The notes: generated from the sequence alone by a model not told the origin. 64,000 nucleotides of DNA from Candidatus Lucifugimonas marina (GCA_029593915.1 CP046147.1:2294001-2358000), one strand, 5' to 3'. Shown: positions 19,018-28,107, numbered from the stretch's first letter. Made by a program: numbers and translations.

Positions 19018-19920
19018 TTACTTACCGATGAGATCAAGGCTTTCAAGCAGGCTGTCGATCTCCTTGTAGTGGCCGGCATCAGGTCGCAACGCAGGATGTC
19101 GGGCGAAGTCTGATCCTTCCGAGAAAACTCCCCGTCGAACCATGATGTGCTTGTAGATCCAGTTGGCGAATCCCTGCCCTTGAGCGAGCATCGAGAACAA
19201 CGGTGCGTGTCGACGCATTTCAGCATTTGCAGCGTCTTTGTGGCCAGCCTGATAGTGATCCCAAACCCTCACGAACATATCTGGGAGCGTCGAGCCAGGC
19301 ATGGTTCCGACGGAGCCTCGGTCGAACTCTTCAACGGCGAATGCACCACCGGCACCACCGAATAGAACAAGCCCCGTACCTTCGGCTAATCTCTGAGTCT
19401 CACCCATACGAGGGATAGTGGGAGGTGTTTCTACTTTGATGTAGCAGAGGTTTTCGTGTCGCTCGGCGCAGGCAACGGCCATTGCTGGCGGCACAGGAGC
19501 AGTGTTCTGGTCCTGCAAGAAAATCGGCACTGAAACGGCTTCGGCAATTCGACCAAAATACTCGATGTTCTCTGAGGCGGGGACAGGGATGAAAGATGTA
19601 GGGCGAATCATCAGTGCGTCGGCACCAAGTTCTACAGCACGTTGCGAGAGAGCAACGGCGACATCGGTTCCCTCACCACCAGTATTCATGACCACTTTTA
19701 CTCGGCCATTGTTGACTCGAACGACAGTGCTCAGAATGAGGTCTCGTTCCTCTTCGTTGAACTTGTAAATCTCGGTGGCAACTGCGATGCCAAGACCGTG
19801 AACACCCTTGCCGATCATCCACTCAACTTGATTTTCGAGGTCTTCAATCACCAGCTGCCCCTTTTCATTAATAGGGGCAGAAAGGATCGGGTATACACCC
19901 TTCATTGAACGGTCTGGCAT
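19018..19920 (-). CDS. Dihydrodipicolinate synthase-family (class I aldolase) protein
   Basis: TIM-barrel lyase of the DapA/NAL family, 300 residues. The Schiff-base lysine is present in CYIKVETPPT (about 164-173), and GGAGGAFAVEEF is the usual later glycine-rich loop. The family tyrosine motif YNxPxRT is replaced by QDQNTAPVPP near 138-147, so it is not a canonical lysine-biosynthesis DapA; such divergent members act on other 2-oxo acids. It is monocistronic with no pathway neighbour, and its substrate is unknown. Confidence 0.85.
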   Translation of the reverse strand: MPDRSMKGVYPILSAPINEKGQLVIEDLENQVEWMIGKGVHGLGIAVATEIYKFNEEERDLILSTVVRVNNGRVKVVMNTGGEGTDVAVALSQRAVELGADALMIRPTSFIPVPASENIEYFGRIAEAVSVPIFLQDQNTAPVPPAMAVACAERHENLCYIKVETPPTIPRMGETQRLAEGTGLVLFGGAGGAFAVEEFDRGSVGTMPGSTLPDMFVRVWDHYQAGHKDAANAEMRRHAPLFSMLAQGQGFANWIYKHIMVRRGVFSEGSDFARHPALRPDAGHYKEIDSLLESLDLIGK

Positions 19921-20077
19921 TGTCTAATTTCTCCGAGTCGAATCGAGTCACAAACCAAATTCAACGGTTCGCGTACATCTACGGGGCGGATATTCGCGCC
20001 GGCGCTAAAGATGTGCAACAGTCACAGAACGATGAATCGCTGTGTTCTGCGTCGGGTAGAAGAGTGTCGAAGATCGT

Positions 20078-21274
20078 CTAAATCAGGTTCTCAACCATTG
20101 CAAGCAGAACACCAGCAACGGTCGCTGTTCCGATCACACCTGCAACGTTCGGTCCCATTGCGTGCATAAGCAGGAAGTTCTCAGGGTCTTCTTTTTGCCC
20201 CATATCCTGCACTACTCGAGCAGCCATCGGGACAGCCGACACACCAGCAGCACCAATCATTGGGTTGATTTGCTCTTTAGTTACCAGGTTCATCAACTTA
20301 GCAAGCAGAATTCCTGCAACAGTTGCAGTCATAAATGCGAACAGTCCGAGCAAGAATATTCCGATGGTTTCGGGCTGCAAGAAGATATCAGCAGGCATTG
20401 TCGAACCAACAGCCAATCCCAACAGAACGATCACAGCGTTCATCAATGCGTTTTCGGTTACATCAGCAAGTCGAGGTACAACACCTGAAACCTTGATGAG
20501 GTTACCGAGCATCAGCATTCCGATCAGTGGCGATGCCGAAGGCACGAGAACACTGATGATGATCGTCGTCAGTACGGGGAACAGCACCTGTGTTCGTTTC
20601 GAGACAGGTTTCGCCGCGTACTGCATGCGAATCAAACGCTCTTTTTTCGTAGTTAGCAGCTTGATGAGCGGAGGCTGAATAATCGGCACTAGCGCCATGT
20701 AAGAGTAGGCAGCGACAGCTGTGGCACCGACGATATCTCGAACCTCTACGTGCGGAAGCGATTCGCCGAGTTCACGCATGCGGGTTGCGATGAAAATAGT
20801 AGTCGGTCCGTCTGCGCCACCGATGATTCCGATGGAAGATGCTTCGAGTAGTCCGAACTCAAAGAAATCGGTCATTCCGAGAAGCAATGCGCCAAGCAAG
20901 GCAACAAACACACCAGCCTGAGCACCGGCTCCTAGCAATAGTGTTTTCGGGTTCGACAACATTGGGGTGAAGTCTGTTGCAGCACCAACCCCAAGGAATA
21001 TCAACAGCGGGAAGATATCGGTTTCCATTCCAACTGTTTGGAATGTTTTTAACAGTCCCGCGGGTTCACCGTGACCACCTTCGCGAATCAACTCACCAAG
21101 AGGCAGATTCGCAAAGAGAATTCCCATTGAAATTGGAACCAGCAACAGCGGTTCCTTTTTCTTAGCAATTCCAACGTAGAGCAATGCACCCGCAATGAAC
21201 CACATTAGGACCATGCGCGGCTCATCGCCTATCGCTGTGAAACCTTCCCAAAGAGCGCCCAGCTCAGTCGACAT
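20078..21274 (-). CDS. oadB: Na+-translocating decarboxylase beta subunit
   Basis: Membrane subunit of the oxaloacetate/methylmalonyl-CoA/glutaconyl-CoA decarboxylase sodium pumps: decarboxylates carboxybiotin and moves Na+ outward. 398 residues, at least nine hydrophobic segments. Family hallmarks are FLGVGAATDFTPML (about 95-108) with the conserved Asp, GIIGGADGPTTIF (about 150-162), and the C-terminal MHAMGPNVAGVIG. It follows the biotin carrier by five bases. The decarboxylase alpha subunit is not in the window, so substrate (oxaloacetate, methylmalonyl-CoA or malonate) is open; the symbol is family-level. Confidence 0.93.
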   Translation of the reverse strand: MSTELGALWEGFTAIGDEPRMVLMWFIAGALLYVGIAKKKEPLLLVPISMGILFANLPLGELIREGGHGEPAGLLKTFQTVGMETDIFPLLIFLGVGAATDFTPMLSNPKTLLLGAGAQAGVFVALLGALLLGMTDFFEFGLLEASSIGIIGGADGPTTIFIATRMRELGESLPHVEVRDIVGATAVAAYSYMALVPIIQPPLIKLLTTKKERLIRMQYAAKPVSKRTQVLFPVLTTIIISVLVPSASPLIGMLMLGNLIKVSGVVPRLADVTENALMNAVIVLLGLAVGSTMPADIFLQPETIGIFLLGLFAFMTATVAGILLAKLMNLVTKEQINPMIGAAGVSAVPMAARVVQDMGQKEDPENFLLMHAMGPNVAGVIGTATVAGVLLAMVENLI

Positions 21275-21279
21275 AGAGA

Positions 21280-21732
21280 CTAAGCCTGCGCAATCTCGAC
21301 CAGTGTTTGGCCGTGCTGTACTGCATCACCAGCAGCAACGTGGACGGCAGAAACTGTGCCGTCGATTGGAGAAGCAATTGTGTTCTCCATTTTCATAGAT
21401 TCAAGAACGAGTATCGGCTGACCTTTGGTAACCGATGCGCCGGCTGTAGCGCTTACGCTTACGATTTTGCCCGGCATTGGAGATCGAACCACACCGTCGC
21501 CACCGGAAGTAGGAACAGCTGGCCGGGATACCGCTTGAGGAGCAGGGGTGACAGTCTTCGGAGCTGCAACCGGGGCCGGTGTCACGGCAGCCGCAGGTGA
21601 AGCTGATTCAGGCAGTTCAACCTGATAAGTCGTTCCGTCGACTGAGACCTCGACTGGTGATGACGAGGTGTCGCCTACTTCAACATCGTATGTTTGGCCG
21701 GCAATTGTGATTTTATAGTTCTTAGTAGCCAC
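21280..21732 (-). CDS. Biotin carboxyl carrier protein of the Na+-pumping decarboxylase
   Basis: Carries carboxybiotin from the carboxyltransferase to the beta subunit. A GTG at 21732, sharing its G with the TAG stop of the gamma gene, gives 150 residues starting MATKNYKITIAG; a longer upstream frame merely overlaps the gamma gene. Residues 1-45 are a small beta domain, 46-75 an Ala/Pro/Val-rich flexible linker, and 80-150 the biotinyl domain with ESMKMENTI, biotin on Lys114. Position between gamma and beta genes is the classical arrangement. Confidence 0.94.
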   Translation of the reverse strand: MATKNYKITIAGQTYDVEVGDTSSSPVEVSVDGTTYQVELPESASPAAAVTPAPVAAPKTVTPAPQAVSRPAVPTSGGDGVVRSPMPGKIVSVSATAGASVTKGQPILVLESMKMENTIASPIDGTVSAVHVAAGDAVQHGQTLVEIAQA

Positions 21733-22097
21733 TAATTGCGCCTCTCCCGAGCGCCAGACGAATTGGAACCGAGTACTCGCATACGCCCGCTTTGCAACCA
21801 CGAACCGGCAGATTCACCCGAACGAGATGCAGATGGCGGGATAGAGGAAGCGGACGGAGGTTCAGAAAGAGCGAGAGCAACGGCGATTGCCGCTACTTGT
21901 TCGCCGGTGATGTCACCAGAATCAGATGCTGATGTGGGTGGCGGAGCCGGAACGACGGCAGCGGCACTCGCTGCGGGCGCAGGTGCTGCCTCCTTATCAA
22001 GCAAGCTAATACCCTTGATCGATAAGGCCAAGAGCGCAAGCACGGCGAATACGACGCCCATGCCCATAAGGCTCAGCGTCAAACCATCATTTAGCAA
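21732..22097 (-). CDS. oadG: Na+-pumping decarboxylase gamma subunit (OadG family)
   Basis: Small membrane anchor that links the alpha subunit to the beta subunit. 121 residues from a TTG start preceded by CAGGA: one N-terminal membrane helix (GMGVVFAVLALLALSIKGI), an Ala/Pro-rich linker, then a segment GDITGEQVAAIAVALALSE that is typical of OadG-like tails. The C-terminus is low-complexity. It is recognised by hydropathy and by its place before the biotin carrier and beta genes; sequence conservation in this subunit is always low. Confidence 0.85.
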   Translation of the reverse strand: MLNDGLTLSLMGMGVVFAVLALLALSIKGISLLDKEAAPAPAASAAAVVPAPPPTSASDSGDITGEQVAAIAVALALSEPPSASSIPPSASRSGESAGSWLQSGRMRVLGSNSSGARERRN

Positions 22098-22206
22098 ATC
22101 CTGATCGAACGTGTCAGTGCTCCCTCAACCGATACTGCGAAAACGAAAGCCTCGCCGTGAACGGTCACCATCGAAAAATACGATGATGAATTCTAGCAAA
22201 GCTTGG

Positions 22207-23295
22207 CTACTCAGCGGGGGAATATTCATCAACTGAAATCGGATAAATACTTCCTTCGATATTCGCCAATTTCACGGAACCGTTCTCGGCCACACCTGCT
22301 CTAACGTCTAAGCCATCAACTTGCACCGTCAAAGAATCGACGACATCGATCAGTTCGGTTTCGTAAATTCTCTGCTCCCTTGAGAGAAGCAAGCTTTGTG
22401 CCTCTTCAACAGATATCCCGACAAACCTGATGATTGTGCCAGGCGAAGCTTGCCCCAAAATCGACAAATCGACTGAGGCAACGGTCGCAATCTTTGCGTA
22501 TCCACCGGTCGTTTGCCTGTCGGCGAGAAGGATGATCGGCTTGCCATCCCCCGGAATCTGGATCGAGCCGTTCACTACTGCGTCGGAAATGATGTCGTAG
22601 CGGCCAGAGGCTGATTCGATTTCGGGACCGTCGAGCCGCAAGCCCTGCCGGTTCGACTGATCAGTAACCACATACGAAGAACCTAGCAAAGTATCGATTC
22701 CGCTAACTGAAAATTCGTTGTCCTGTGGTCCCAGAATTACCCGAACTGTGAGTTCGCCAGATAGAACAATTTGATCTTCAAGAATGAGTCCCGACAATTC
22801 TTCTACATTCGGTGTTCCAAGTTCGAAAACGTCGCCTTCATCGACGGGCCTTCCATCGATTCCGCCCAACTCAGACGCTATATGAGTCGAGCGCGAACCA
22901 AGCAATTCGGCGACTGCCACACCACCGGCAACCGCAACGTAAGAGCGTAATCCACTGGAGACCATTCCTAATTCGAGCCTTGCCCCCGGATGAGCTACGC
23001 AAGAAACGTTCATAGGTACTGCTACGCCATCGAGATGCGGTGATGAATCGGCGCCAGTGATCGCAAACACCGTTTTGCTCGAAAATTCGAGCGTAAGACC
23101 GCCCAACAGCACCTCTAAGCCAGCTGAGCTTTTATTGTTACCAACCAGCCGATTTCCAATCGCGAGAGAATCAATATCCACAGCCCCAGATACCGAAACA
23201 CCGAGCTGTTGATACCCGTTGCGCCCCTCGTCTTGGATAAGCGTCATGGGTCCTGATTGGACAATTCGTATTTGGTTTTCGCCAGAATTACTCAT
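22207..23295 (-). CDS. pxpC: 5-Oxoprolinase subunit C (PxpC/KipA family)
   Basis: One of three subunits of the prokaryotic ATP-dependent 5-oxoprolinase, which opens pyroglutamate to glutamate. 362 residues, with the family opening QSGPMTLIQDEGRNGYQQLGV and a late segment SGRYDIISDAVVNGSIQIPGDGKPIILLADRQTTGG (given here only to mark about residues 225-260, key residues GSIQIPGDG and RQTTGGY). It overlaps pxpB by eight bases. The same family includes urea/allophanate hydrolase and kinase-inhibitor homologues, but linkage to PxpA and PxpB settles the call. Confidence 0.93.
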   Translation of the reverse strand: MSNSGENQIRIVQSGPMTLIQDEGRNGYQQLGVSVSGAVDIDSLAIGNRLVGNNKSSAGLEVLLGGLTLEFSSKTVFAITGADSSPHLDGVAVPMNVSCVAHPGARLELGMVSSGLRSYVAVAGGVAVAELLGSRSTHIASELGGIDGRPVDEGDVFELGTPNVEELSGLILEDQIVLSGELTVRVILGPQDNEFSVSGIDTLLGSSYVVTDQSNRQGLRLDGPEIESASGRYDIISDAVVNGSIQIPGDGKPIILLADRQTTGGYAKIATVASVDLSILGQASPGTIIRFVGISVEEAQSLLLSREQRIYETELIDVVDSLTVQVDGLDVRAGVAENGSVKLANIEGSIYPISVDEYSPAE

Positions 23296-23998
23296 GAGCC
23301 TGCACCGGTACGAATCGAACTTTCGATCCTGGAGTAATCAAAGAAGGTGAGGATTTCTCGACGTCGAACAACTTCACCGCTGTTCGGCCGATCAATTGCC
23401 AGCCGCCAGGGCTTGCGTTCGGATAAACGCCGGTTTGCGATTCGGCTATTCCAACCGAACCAGCTGGAACACTGACCCTCGGAGTCTTGAGACGAGGCGT
23501 AGCAATCCGCTCATCAAGACCACCTAGATATGGGAAACCGGGAGCGAAACCAATCATATAAACGCGGTAATCGACCCCAGAGTGAATATCGATCACCTCT
23601 TGTCGACTCATACCAGCAGCTTCTGCAACGTTGTCGATATCGGGGCCATCAACGCCCCCGTACACGACGGGCAGTTCGATGATTTTCGCCTCGAATCCGG
23701 ATTTTTCTTCAGATGCTGACGAGCTGTCTAGCAGACTTCCAAGAAGATCAAAGACTTCCGAGTATCCAGCTACAAGCGGGTCGTAGCTAACAAGTATTGA
23801 ACGATAGGTTGGAACCAACTCGATCACGGCATCAATATTTGCCTGCTCTATCGAGTTCGCTAACTCATAGACTCGGTCATTAATAGATGGATCTATTTCA
23901 GAACCAAGTTCGACGAGAATCGCTGAATCACCCGCGGGTACTATCCGCGGAAAAACTTCGATCTCATCTCCGGTTGTAGCCGAGCTAGCCACCGGCAA
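23288..23998 (-). CDS. pxpB: 5-Oxoprolinase subunit B (PxpB/KipI family)
   Basis: 236 residues. Cyclophilin-like subunit that pairs with PxpC. Family landmarks are PAGDSAILVELG near the N-terminus, PTYRSILVSYDP (about 64-75), YMIGFAPGFPYLGGL (about 147-161) and PRVSVPAGSVGIAESQTGVYP (key residues PAGSVGIA). It overlaps both neighbours (14 bases with pxpA, 8 with pxpC), so the three are translationally coupled. Confidence 0.94.
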   Translation of the reverse strand: MPVASSATTGDEIEVFPRIVPAGDSAILVELGSEIDPSINDRVYELANSIEQANIDAVIELVPTYRSILVSYDPLVAGYSEVFDLLGSLLDSSSASEEKSGFEAKIIELPVVYGGVDGPDIDNVAEAAGMSRQEVIDIHSGVDYRVYMIGFAPGFPYLGGLDERIATPRLKTPRVSVPAGSVGIAESQTGVYPNASPGGWQLIGRTAVKLFDVEKSSPSLITPGSKVRFVPVQAHE

Positions 23999-24770
23999 CC
24001 AACTTGTTCATCGGAGTAATTTCCACACCGGCCGACTCAAGTGAACTTCGAACTGCTGCTGCTAATTCGACCGCACCAGCGGTATCGCCGTGCAGGCAAA
24101 TGGAATCGGCCGAGAAATCGATTTCAGTGCCGTCTACTGCGGTAACTTTCCCTTCAGTTGCGAGCTTCAACGAGCGTGCGACCACTTCGTCAGGATCATG
24201 CACTACAGCCCCCGGTTGTGATCTTGGAACAAGAGTTCCTTCAGCGGTGACAGCTCGATCTGCATAGCACTCACGCGCTACTCTCACGCCTTGTGCACGA
24301 GCGATTTCTTCCCACTGCGATCCGGCGAGCACAACGTGAATCAAATTCGGATCAAACGCCTTCACCGCTGATACGATTGCCTCGGCAACGGCGGCATCTC
24401 GAACCGCAGTGTTGTAGAGCGCACCGTGCGGCTTCACATGCTGAAGTTTTCTGCCGGGTGCGAATGCTGATAGTGCACCTACTTGATACGTGACCGCGTT
24501 GTGCACTTCATCCGGGGTCAAATCCATATTGCGTCGCCCGAATCCTGCCAGGTCGGGATACGCGGGGTGGGCACCAATGCCGACTTGATTATCGATCGCC
24601 AGAGCTACCGTCTTAGCCATCCAATCAGGATCACCGGCATGAAACCCAGTGGCGATATTCGCCGAAGTTATGTACTTGACGATCTCACTATCGAGACCTA
24701 GTTCGTACCCAGCGAACGATTCGCCAATGTCTGCATTGAAGTCAATTTTTCCGGTCGCACCATTCGTCAA
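23985..24770 (-). CDS. pxpA: 5-Oxoprolinase subunit A (PxpA, LamB/YcsF family)
   Basis: 261 residues, first gene of the pxpABC operon. Family signatures: DFNADIGESFAGYELG (about 9-24), ANIATGFHAGDP (about 39-50), GIGAHPAYPDLAGFGRR (about 67-83) and VKPHGALYNT (about 115-124), including the acidic and His residues expected for metal or substrate binding. 5-Oxoproline forms spontaneously from glutamine and glutamate, so the operon is a house-cleaning and amino-acid salvage function. Confidence 0.95.
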   Translation of the reverse strand: MTNGATGKIDFNADIGESFAGYELGLDSEIVKYITSANIATGFHAGDPDWMAKTVALAIDNQVGIGAHPAYPDLAGFGRRNMDLTPDEVHNAVTYQVGALSAFAPGRKLQHVKPHGALYNTAVRDAAVAEAIVSAVKAFDPNLIHVVLAGSQWEEIARAQGVRVARECYADRAVTAEGTLVPRSQPGAVVHDPDEVVARSLKLATEGKVTAVDGTEIDFSADSICLHGDTAGAVELAAAVRSSLESAGVEITPMNKLVAGG

Positions 24771-24914
24771 CTCTCAGCTCCGTTCAGCACTATTTTTCAC
24801 GTCTCGTCAGCCTGTTCATATCAGCTGATGCTAGTTGATCAGGCTAGTAATTTTGCCAACAGTCGGAGCCTAGCACAGTAGGAGGGATTTTCCGCAGCCC
24901 TCTAAACTGATGAA

Positions 24915-25619
24915 ATGCTCGATAGTTTCCTACAGGCAATTTTGCAAAGACTCGCCGTCGTCTGGCGCGTGTTCGGGTCGCCGCGTATCGCAGGCGATGA
25001 AAAAGCCGTTTCGTCGGTGAAATCAGCATGGGCGAACAAAGATGTAGCGAAAAAACGCACGACAAGTATCACGGCTCGCACCCGAAACATAATTATCGGT
25101 TCATCAGGGCTCGTGGCTGCGGCTCTACTTATTTGGTTCGTTATGTCGACGTTTGGTGGCGACGGAGATGAAAATGAATCCGTAAACGGCGGCTTTCCGA
25201 CACCTACGCCGTTCGCCGGCCCCGAGTTTCTAACCGAAGTTCAAGCTCTGAGTTTCGCAGTGGCTGCAGCTCGTGATGCCGGACTCGTCAGTCAAAACTT
25301 CGAACACATTGCACGTCGAATTCAATTTGGTGAATATGCCGAGGCTATCGGTGAGCTCGACCGAGCAGAACGAGGGTTCCTCGAGACACCGCCAGAAACA
25401 GAGATATGGGCATTCGGATTCGCAGGTGATGTTGCGCTCGAGCTGGACAACGGTGAAAGGGTTGAATACGACAACCTCACTATTGTCGTCGACGCTCTTA
25501 CGGGCAAGGTCTATCGAGTAGAAGCGTTTTACGGTGAGTATGAATCTGAGGCAAGAGCGCCAGTTTGGCTTCGCCCCCCGATGCCTACACCAGTACCTAG
25601 AGTTCAACCTTCAAACTAG
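24915..25619 (+). CDS. Hypothetical single-pass membrane protein
   Basis: 234 residues, not recognised. Residues 1-55 are basic and cytoplasm-like, a single membrane helix lies at about 59-78 (IIIGSSGLVAAALLIWFVM), followed by an acidic/Pro linker (GGDGDEN..PTPTPF) and an outside domain of about 130 residues. That domain has a helical stretch (LSFAVAAARDAGL) and ends with LTIVVDALTGKVYRVEAFYGEYES, which resembles PepSY-like strand pairs. It is convergent with radC, the stops almost touching. No function assigned. Confidence 0.75.
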   Translation: MLDSFLQAILQRLAVVWRVFGSPRIAGDEKAVSSVKSAWANKDVAKKRTTSITARTRNIIIGSSGLVAAALLIWFVMSTFGGDGDENESVNGGFPTPTPFAGPEFLTEVQALSFAVAAARDAGLVSQNFEHIARRIQFGEYAEAIGELDRAERGFLETPPETEIWAFGFAGDVALELDNGERVEYDNLTIVVDALTGKVYRVEAFYGEYESEARAPVWLRPPMPTPVPRVQPSN

Positions 25620-26414
25620 CTAGCTAAACCCCAGCTTTTTCTCTCGCATCGAAACGTACTTGCCCTGCCCGATCACGAGATGATCAACCACTTCGATATC
25701 GAGTAATTTTCCGGCTTCTACCAACGTCTTAGTGATCGCCACATCTTCATTACTCGGTGTTGGGTCTCCAGATGGATGATTGTGGACGATAGCAATCTGA
25801 GGTGCATTCCTGCGCACTGCGGTTGCGAATACTTCGGCTGGCCTGATCAGCGCAGCATTCACGCTACCTGAGTAGAGGTCTTCGATTCCGAGCACCTGAT
25901 TGCGAGTCGATAGCGTTGCGAATCTGAGATGTTCACGATCTAGCGACGACATTTCTGCCCTGAACAGCGTCGCAAAATCAGATGGCGAAGTGATAGTTAC
26001 TCGATCTTCTGGTGTGAGTGATGCCACTCGCCTGCCGAGTTCGATTCCTGCAAGAATCTGGCACGCCTTGGCGCTCGAAATACCTCGAAAATCGCACATT
26101 TCATCGAACGTAATTCTAGATAGTCCGGAAAGACCGCCAAACTCCGCCAACAAGCGGCTCGCCATCACCAGCACGTTCTCACCCTCAAGACCGGTGCGAA
26201 GAAGTATCGCTAATAGCTCTGAATTGGAAAGATGCCCCGCGCCGTACGATTGCAGCCGCTCCCGCGGGCGCTCACCCGAAGGAAAATCCCGAATCGCTGG
26301 GTGGCTGATTTTCAGATCAGCACTGCCGTCGGGCGCATCAATCGCTTGAGGATCCGGTGTGATCGGCGCAGAAGTAACAGGACTAAATGTCGAAATAGTA
26401 GGAATTAAAGTCAT
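25620..26414 (-). CDS. radC: RadC-family JAB/MPN-domain protein
   Basis: 264 residues. A helix-hairpin-helix region (about 60-125) is followed by the JAB/MPN metalloprotease-like domain with HNHPSGDPTPSNED (211-224), the full H-x-H-x-S-x-D zinc motif. An N-terminal tail of about 38 residues precedes the conserved RPRERL. Despite the gene name, a DNA-repair role is not established for the family. A perfect 11-bp hairpin abuts the start codon (26414-26440). Confidence 0.93.
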   Translation of the reverse strand: MTLIPTISTFSPVTSAPITPDPQAIDAPDGSADLKISHPAIRDFPSGERPRERLQSYGAGHLSNSELLAILLRTGLEGENVLVMASRLLAEFGGLSGLSRITFDEMCDFRGISSAKACQILAGIELGRRVASLTPEDRVTITSPSDFATLFRAEMSSLDREHLRFATLSTRNQVLGIEDLYSGSVNAALIRPAEVFATAVRRNAPQIAIVHNHPSGDPTPSNEDVAITKTLVEAGKLLDIEVVDHLVIGQGKYVSMREKKLGFS

Positions 26415-26440
26415 AGCCCCGGCAGTTTATGCCGGGGCTA
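26414..26440 (-). promoter_or_regulatory. Strong hairpin at the radC start codon
   Basis: TAGCCCCGGCA-TAAAC-TGCCGGGGCTA on the minus strand, an 11-bp perfect GC-rich stem whose last base is the A of the radC ATG. No T-run follows, so it is not a standard terminator for the oxidoreductase gene upstream; it would mask the ribosome site of radC. Effect on translation is inferred. Confidence 0.6.
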
Positions 26441-26504
26441 CTTCAAACATTAATTCAGGATGTCACTACTCACCTGAGCAACAAGCGGCTCACAATCACT
26501 CGCC

Positions 26505-27566
26505 CTACGAACCTGGCAAGTAAATCCTCTTGCCTGTCTGCCACGATTCCTGAATGGCGTCGGTGAACTCCATGTACTTCAGTGAATCAGTGAAGTTCGA
26601 TCGAGTAATCGGCTCTGTACCGCGAATGGCATTGATGAATTCTTCCTCAACTCGCCAGTCACCACGCTTCTCGGCAGGAACCTCGATAACGCTCATCTTG
26701 TCATCGCCCTTGCGTGCACCTGAAACGACGGGATCATTGCCAAGACCGCTAGTGGCGATGTGAATTGTGCCTTCTGTTCCGTAAAGCCAGATTTCAGTTG
26801 GTGGAACGAATGGACCTGAAACAGTCGTAACTGAAAGGTTTACGTTGGTTCCTGCACCGGTCGAGTAGATGATATCGATCTGGTCGGGGATCGTCATGTT
26901 GTACCGATTTCCGTCCCAACCTCGGCGGTGAGGAACTCGAACCTGTGCGTTAGCCGATACAGAAGCCGCAGGCCCTACAAGTCGCATCATGTTTTCGTAC
27001 CAGATGCCTGTGGTCATCACGTTGTTGCCCGAAAGCTCACGGATGTGTCGCCAGTGGGCGTCCTGATCGGAATCAGGGAATGCGCTGCCATCGGTGACTC
27101 GAACTGATGCATTCACGATGTCACCGAGGTAGCCGTCAGCGATGAGATCTATAACGTGCTGCTCGCATGCCATCAGGTGCGGTGGAGGAACGATCTGAGT
27201 GATCAAGTCAGGATTCGCTATCGAAGCGGCAAGCATGTCTTTGGCTTCAGCCCCGTTCATCGCCATTCGCGCTTCACACATAACGTGTTTGCCGTTATCT
27301 AAAGCGGTTAGCGTGATGGTCGAGTGCATGTACGGCCATGTACCGATACATACAGCGTCGATCTCAGGATCTTCAACCAGGTCGAGCCAAGTTGGGTAAG
27401 CCTCGCCAAGTTCATATTTATCGGCCGCTGTTTGGCTCGACTGTATCGACCGGTTAGCGACACCTGCCAGTTCAACACCCTGCTGGGCTCGAAGTCCGGG
27501 AATGTGTCGTAACGCCGTGTTGGCACCTGCCCCAATGAAACCGACTTTGATCGTTTCGTTTGCCAT
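26505..27566 (-). CDS. Gfo/Idh/MocA-family oxidoreductase
   Basis: NAD(P)-dependent dehydrogenase, 353 residues. N-terminal Rossmann fold with VGFIGAGANTALRHIPG (about 8-24), then IDAVCIGTWPYMHSTIT (about 69-85) and the EARMAMNGAEAKDML segment (about 97-111), where the family usually has EKP/EKPxA; here the lysine position is Ala-Arg-Met, so the usual catalytic EKP motif is not intact. C-terminal alpha/beta domain is normal length. Usual substrates are sugars or inositol derivatives. It is monocistronic and its substrate is unknown. Confidence 0.88.
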   Translation of the reverse strand: MANETIKVGFIGAGANTALRHIPGLRAQQGVELAGVANRSIQSSQTAADKYELGEAYPTWLDLVEDPEIDAVCIGTWPYMHSTITLTALDNGKHVMCEARMAMNGAEAKDMLAASIANPDLITQIVPPPHLMACEQHVIDLIADGYLGDIVNASVRVTDGSAFPDSDQDAHWRHIRELSGNNVMTTGIWYENMMRLVGPAASVSANAQVRVPHRRGWDGNRYNMTIPDQIDIIYSTGAGTNVNLSVTTVSGPFVPPTEIWLYGTEGTIHIATSGLGNDPVVSGARKGDDKMSVIEVPAEKRGDWRVEEEFINAIRGTEPITRSNFTDSLKYMEFTDAIQESWQTGKRIYLPGS

Positions 27567-27762
27567 CTGGCGATAATCCTCTACTGTGAATCAAGAAATT
27601 TATTGGAATGCGACTAAAATTAGTCGTGCTCCGAGAACCGAGGATGAAGTTTACGTCATACAGTCAACGTAACGATCCATCTAATTCAACAAACCTGACA
27701 ATCTCGCCTGAAACCTCGGCCTGAAAGTCAGCCTTAAAAACACAACGAGAGTTCCTAAAAAC

Positions 27763-28107
27763 ATGTCGATGTCTAGCGAATATTCTGGAAATCCGGTCAG
27801 CGTGCCGAAGCAGATTGATATGACCGGAGACGGAGTGCAGATCGCCTGGGACAACGGGCAAACATGCACTTACCCCTACCGATATCTTCGCCTGCAGTGT
27901 GCATGTGCTGCGTGTGTTGAGGAAATGACAGGCCGGCCAATTCTTAATGTCGCTCAAGTTCCGAACGACATCATCGCCGCCGATCACCTACTAGTCGGAA
28001 AATACGCCATCCAGTTCCTGTGGACCGACGGACACGATTCTGGAATTTACCCGTTCCAGATGCTTTTACGGCTAGCCGCGAACGACGATGTTGTGGTGTG
28101 CGAATAG
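27763..28107 (+). CDS. DUF971 (gamma-butyrobetaine hydroxylase N-terminal-like) protein
   Basis: 114 residues. Matches the DUF971 layout: VQIAWDNGQTCTYPYRYLRLQCACAACVEEMTG (marking about residues 25-57; key elements are W-x-D/N-G, the Y-x-x-L-R, and the Cys in C-x-C-x-x-C), ending KYAIQFLWTDGHDSGIYPF, where GHDSGIY is the family signature. The domain occurs fused to Mrp-type Fe-S carriers and to carnitine synthesis hydroxylases. The Cys trio suggests a metal or Fe-S link. It overlaps the DinB gene by one base (TAGTG). Confidence 0.9.
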   Translation: MSMSSEYSGNPVSVPKQIDMTGDGVQIAWDNGQTCTYPYRYLRLQCACAACVEEMTGRPILNVAQVPNDIIAADHLLVGKYAIQFLWTDGHDSGIYPFQMLLRLAANDDVVVCE

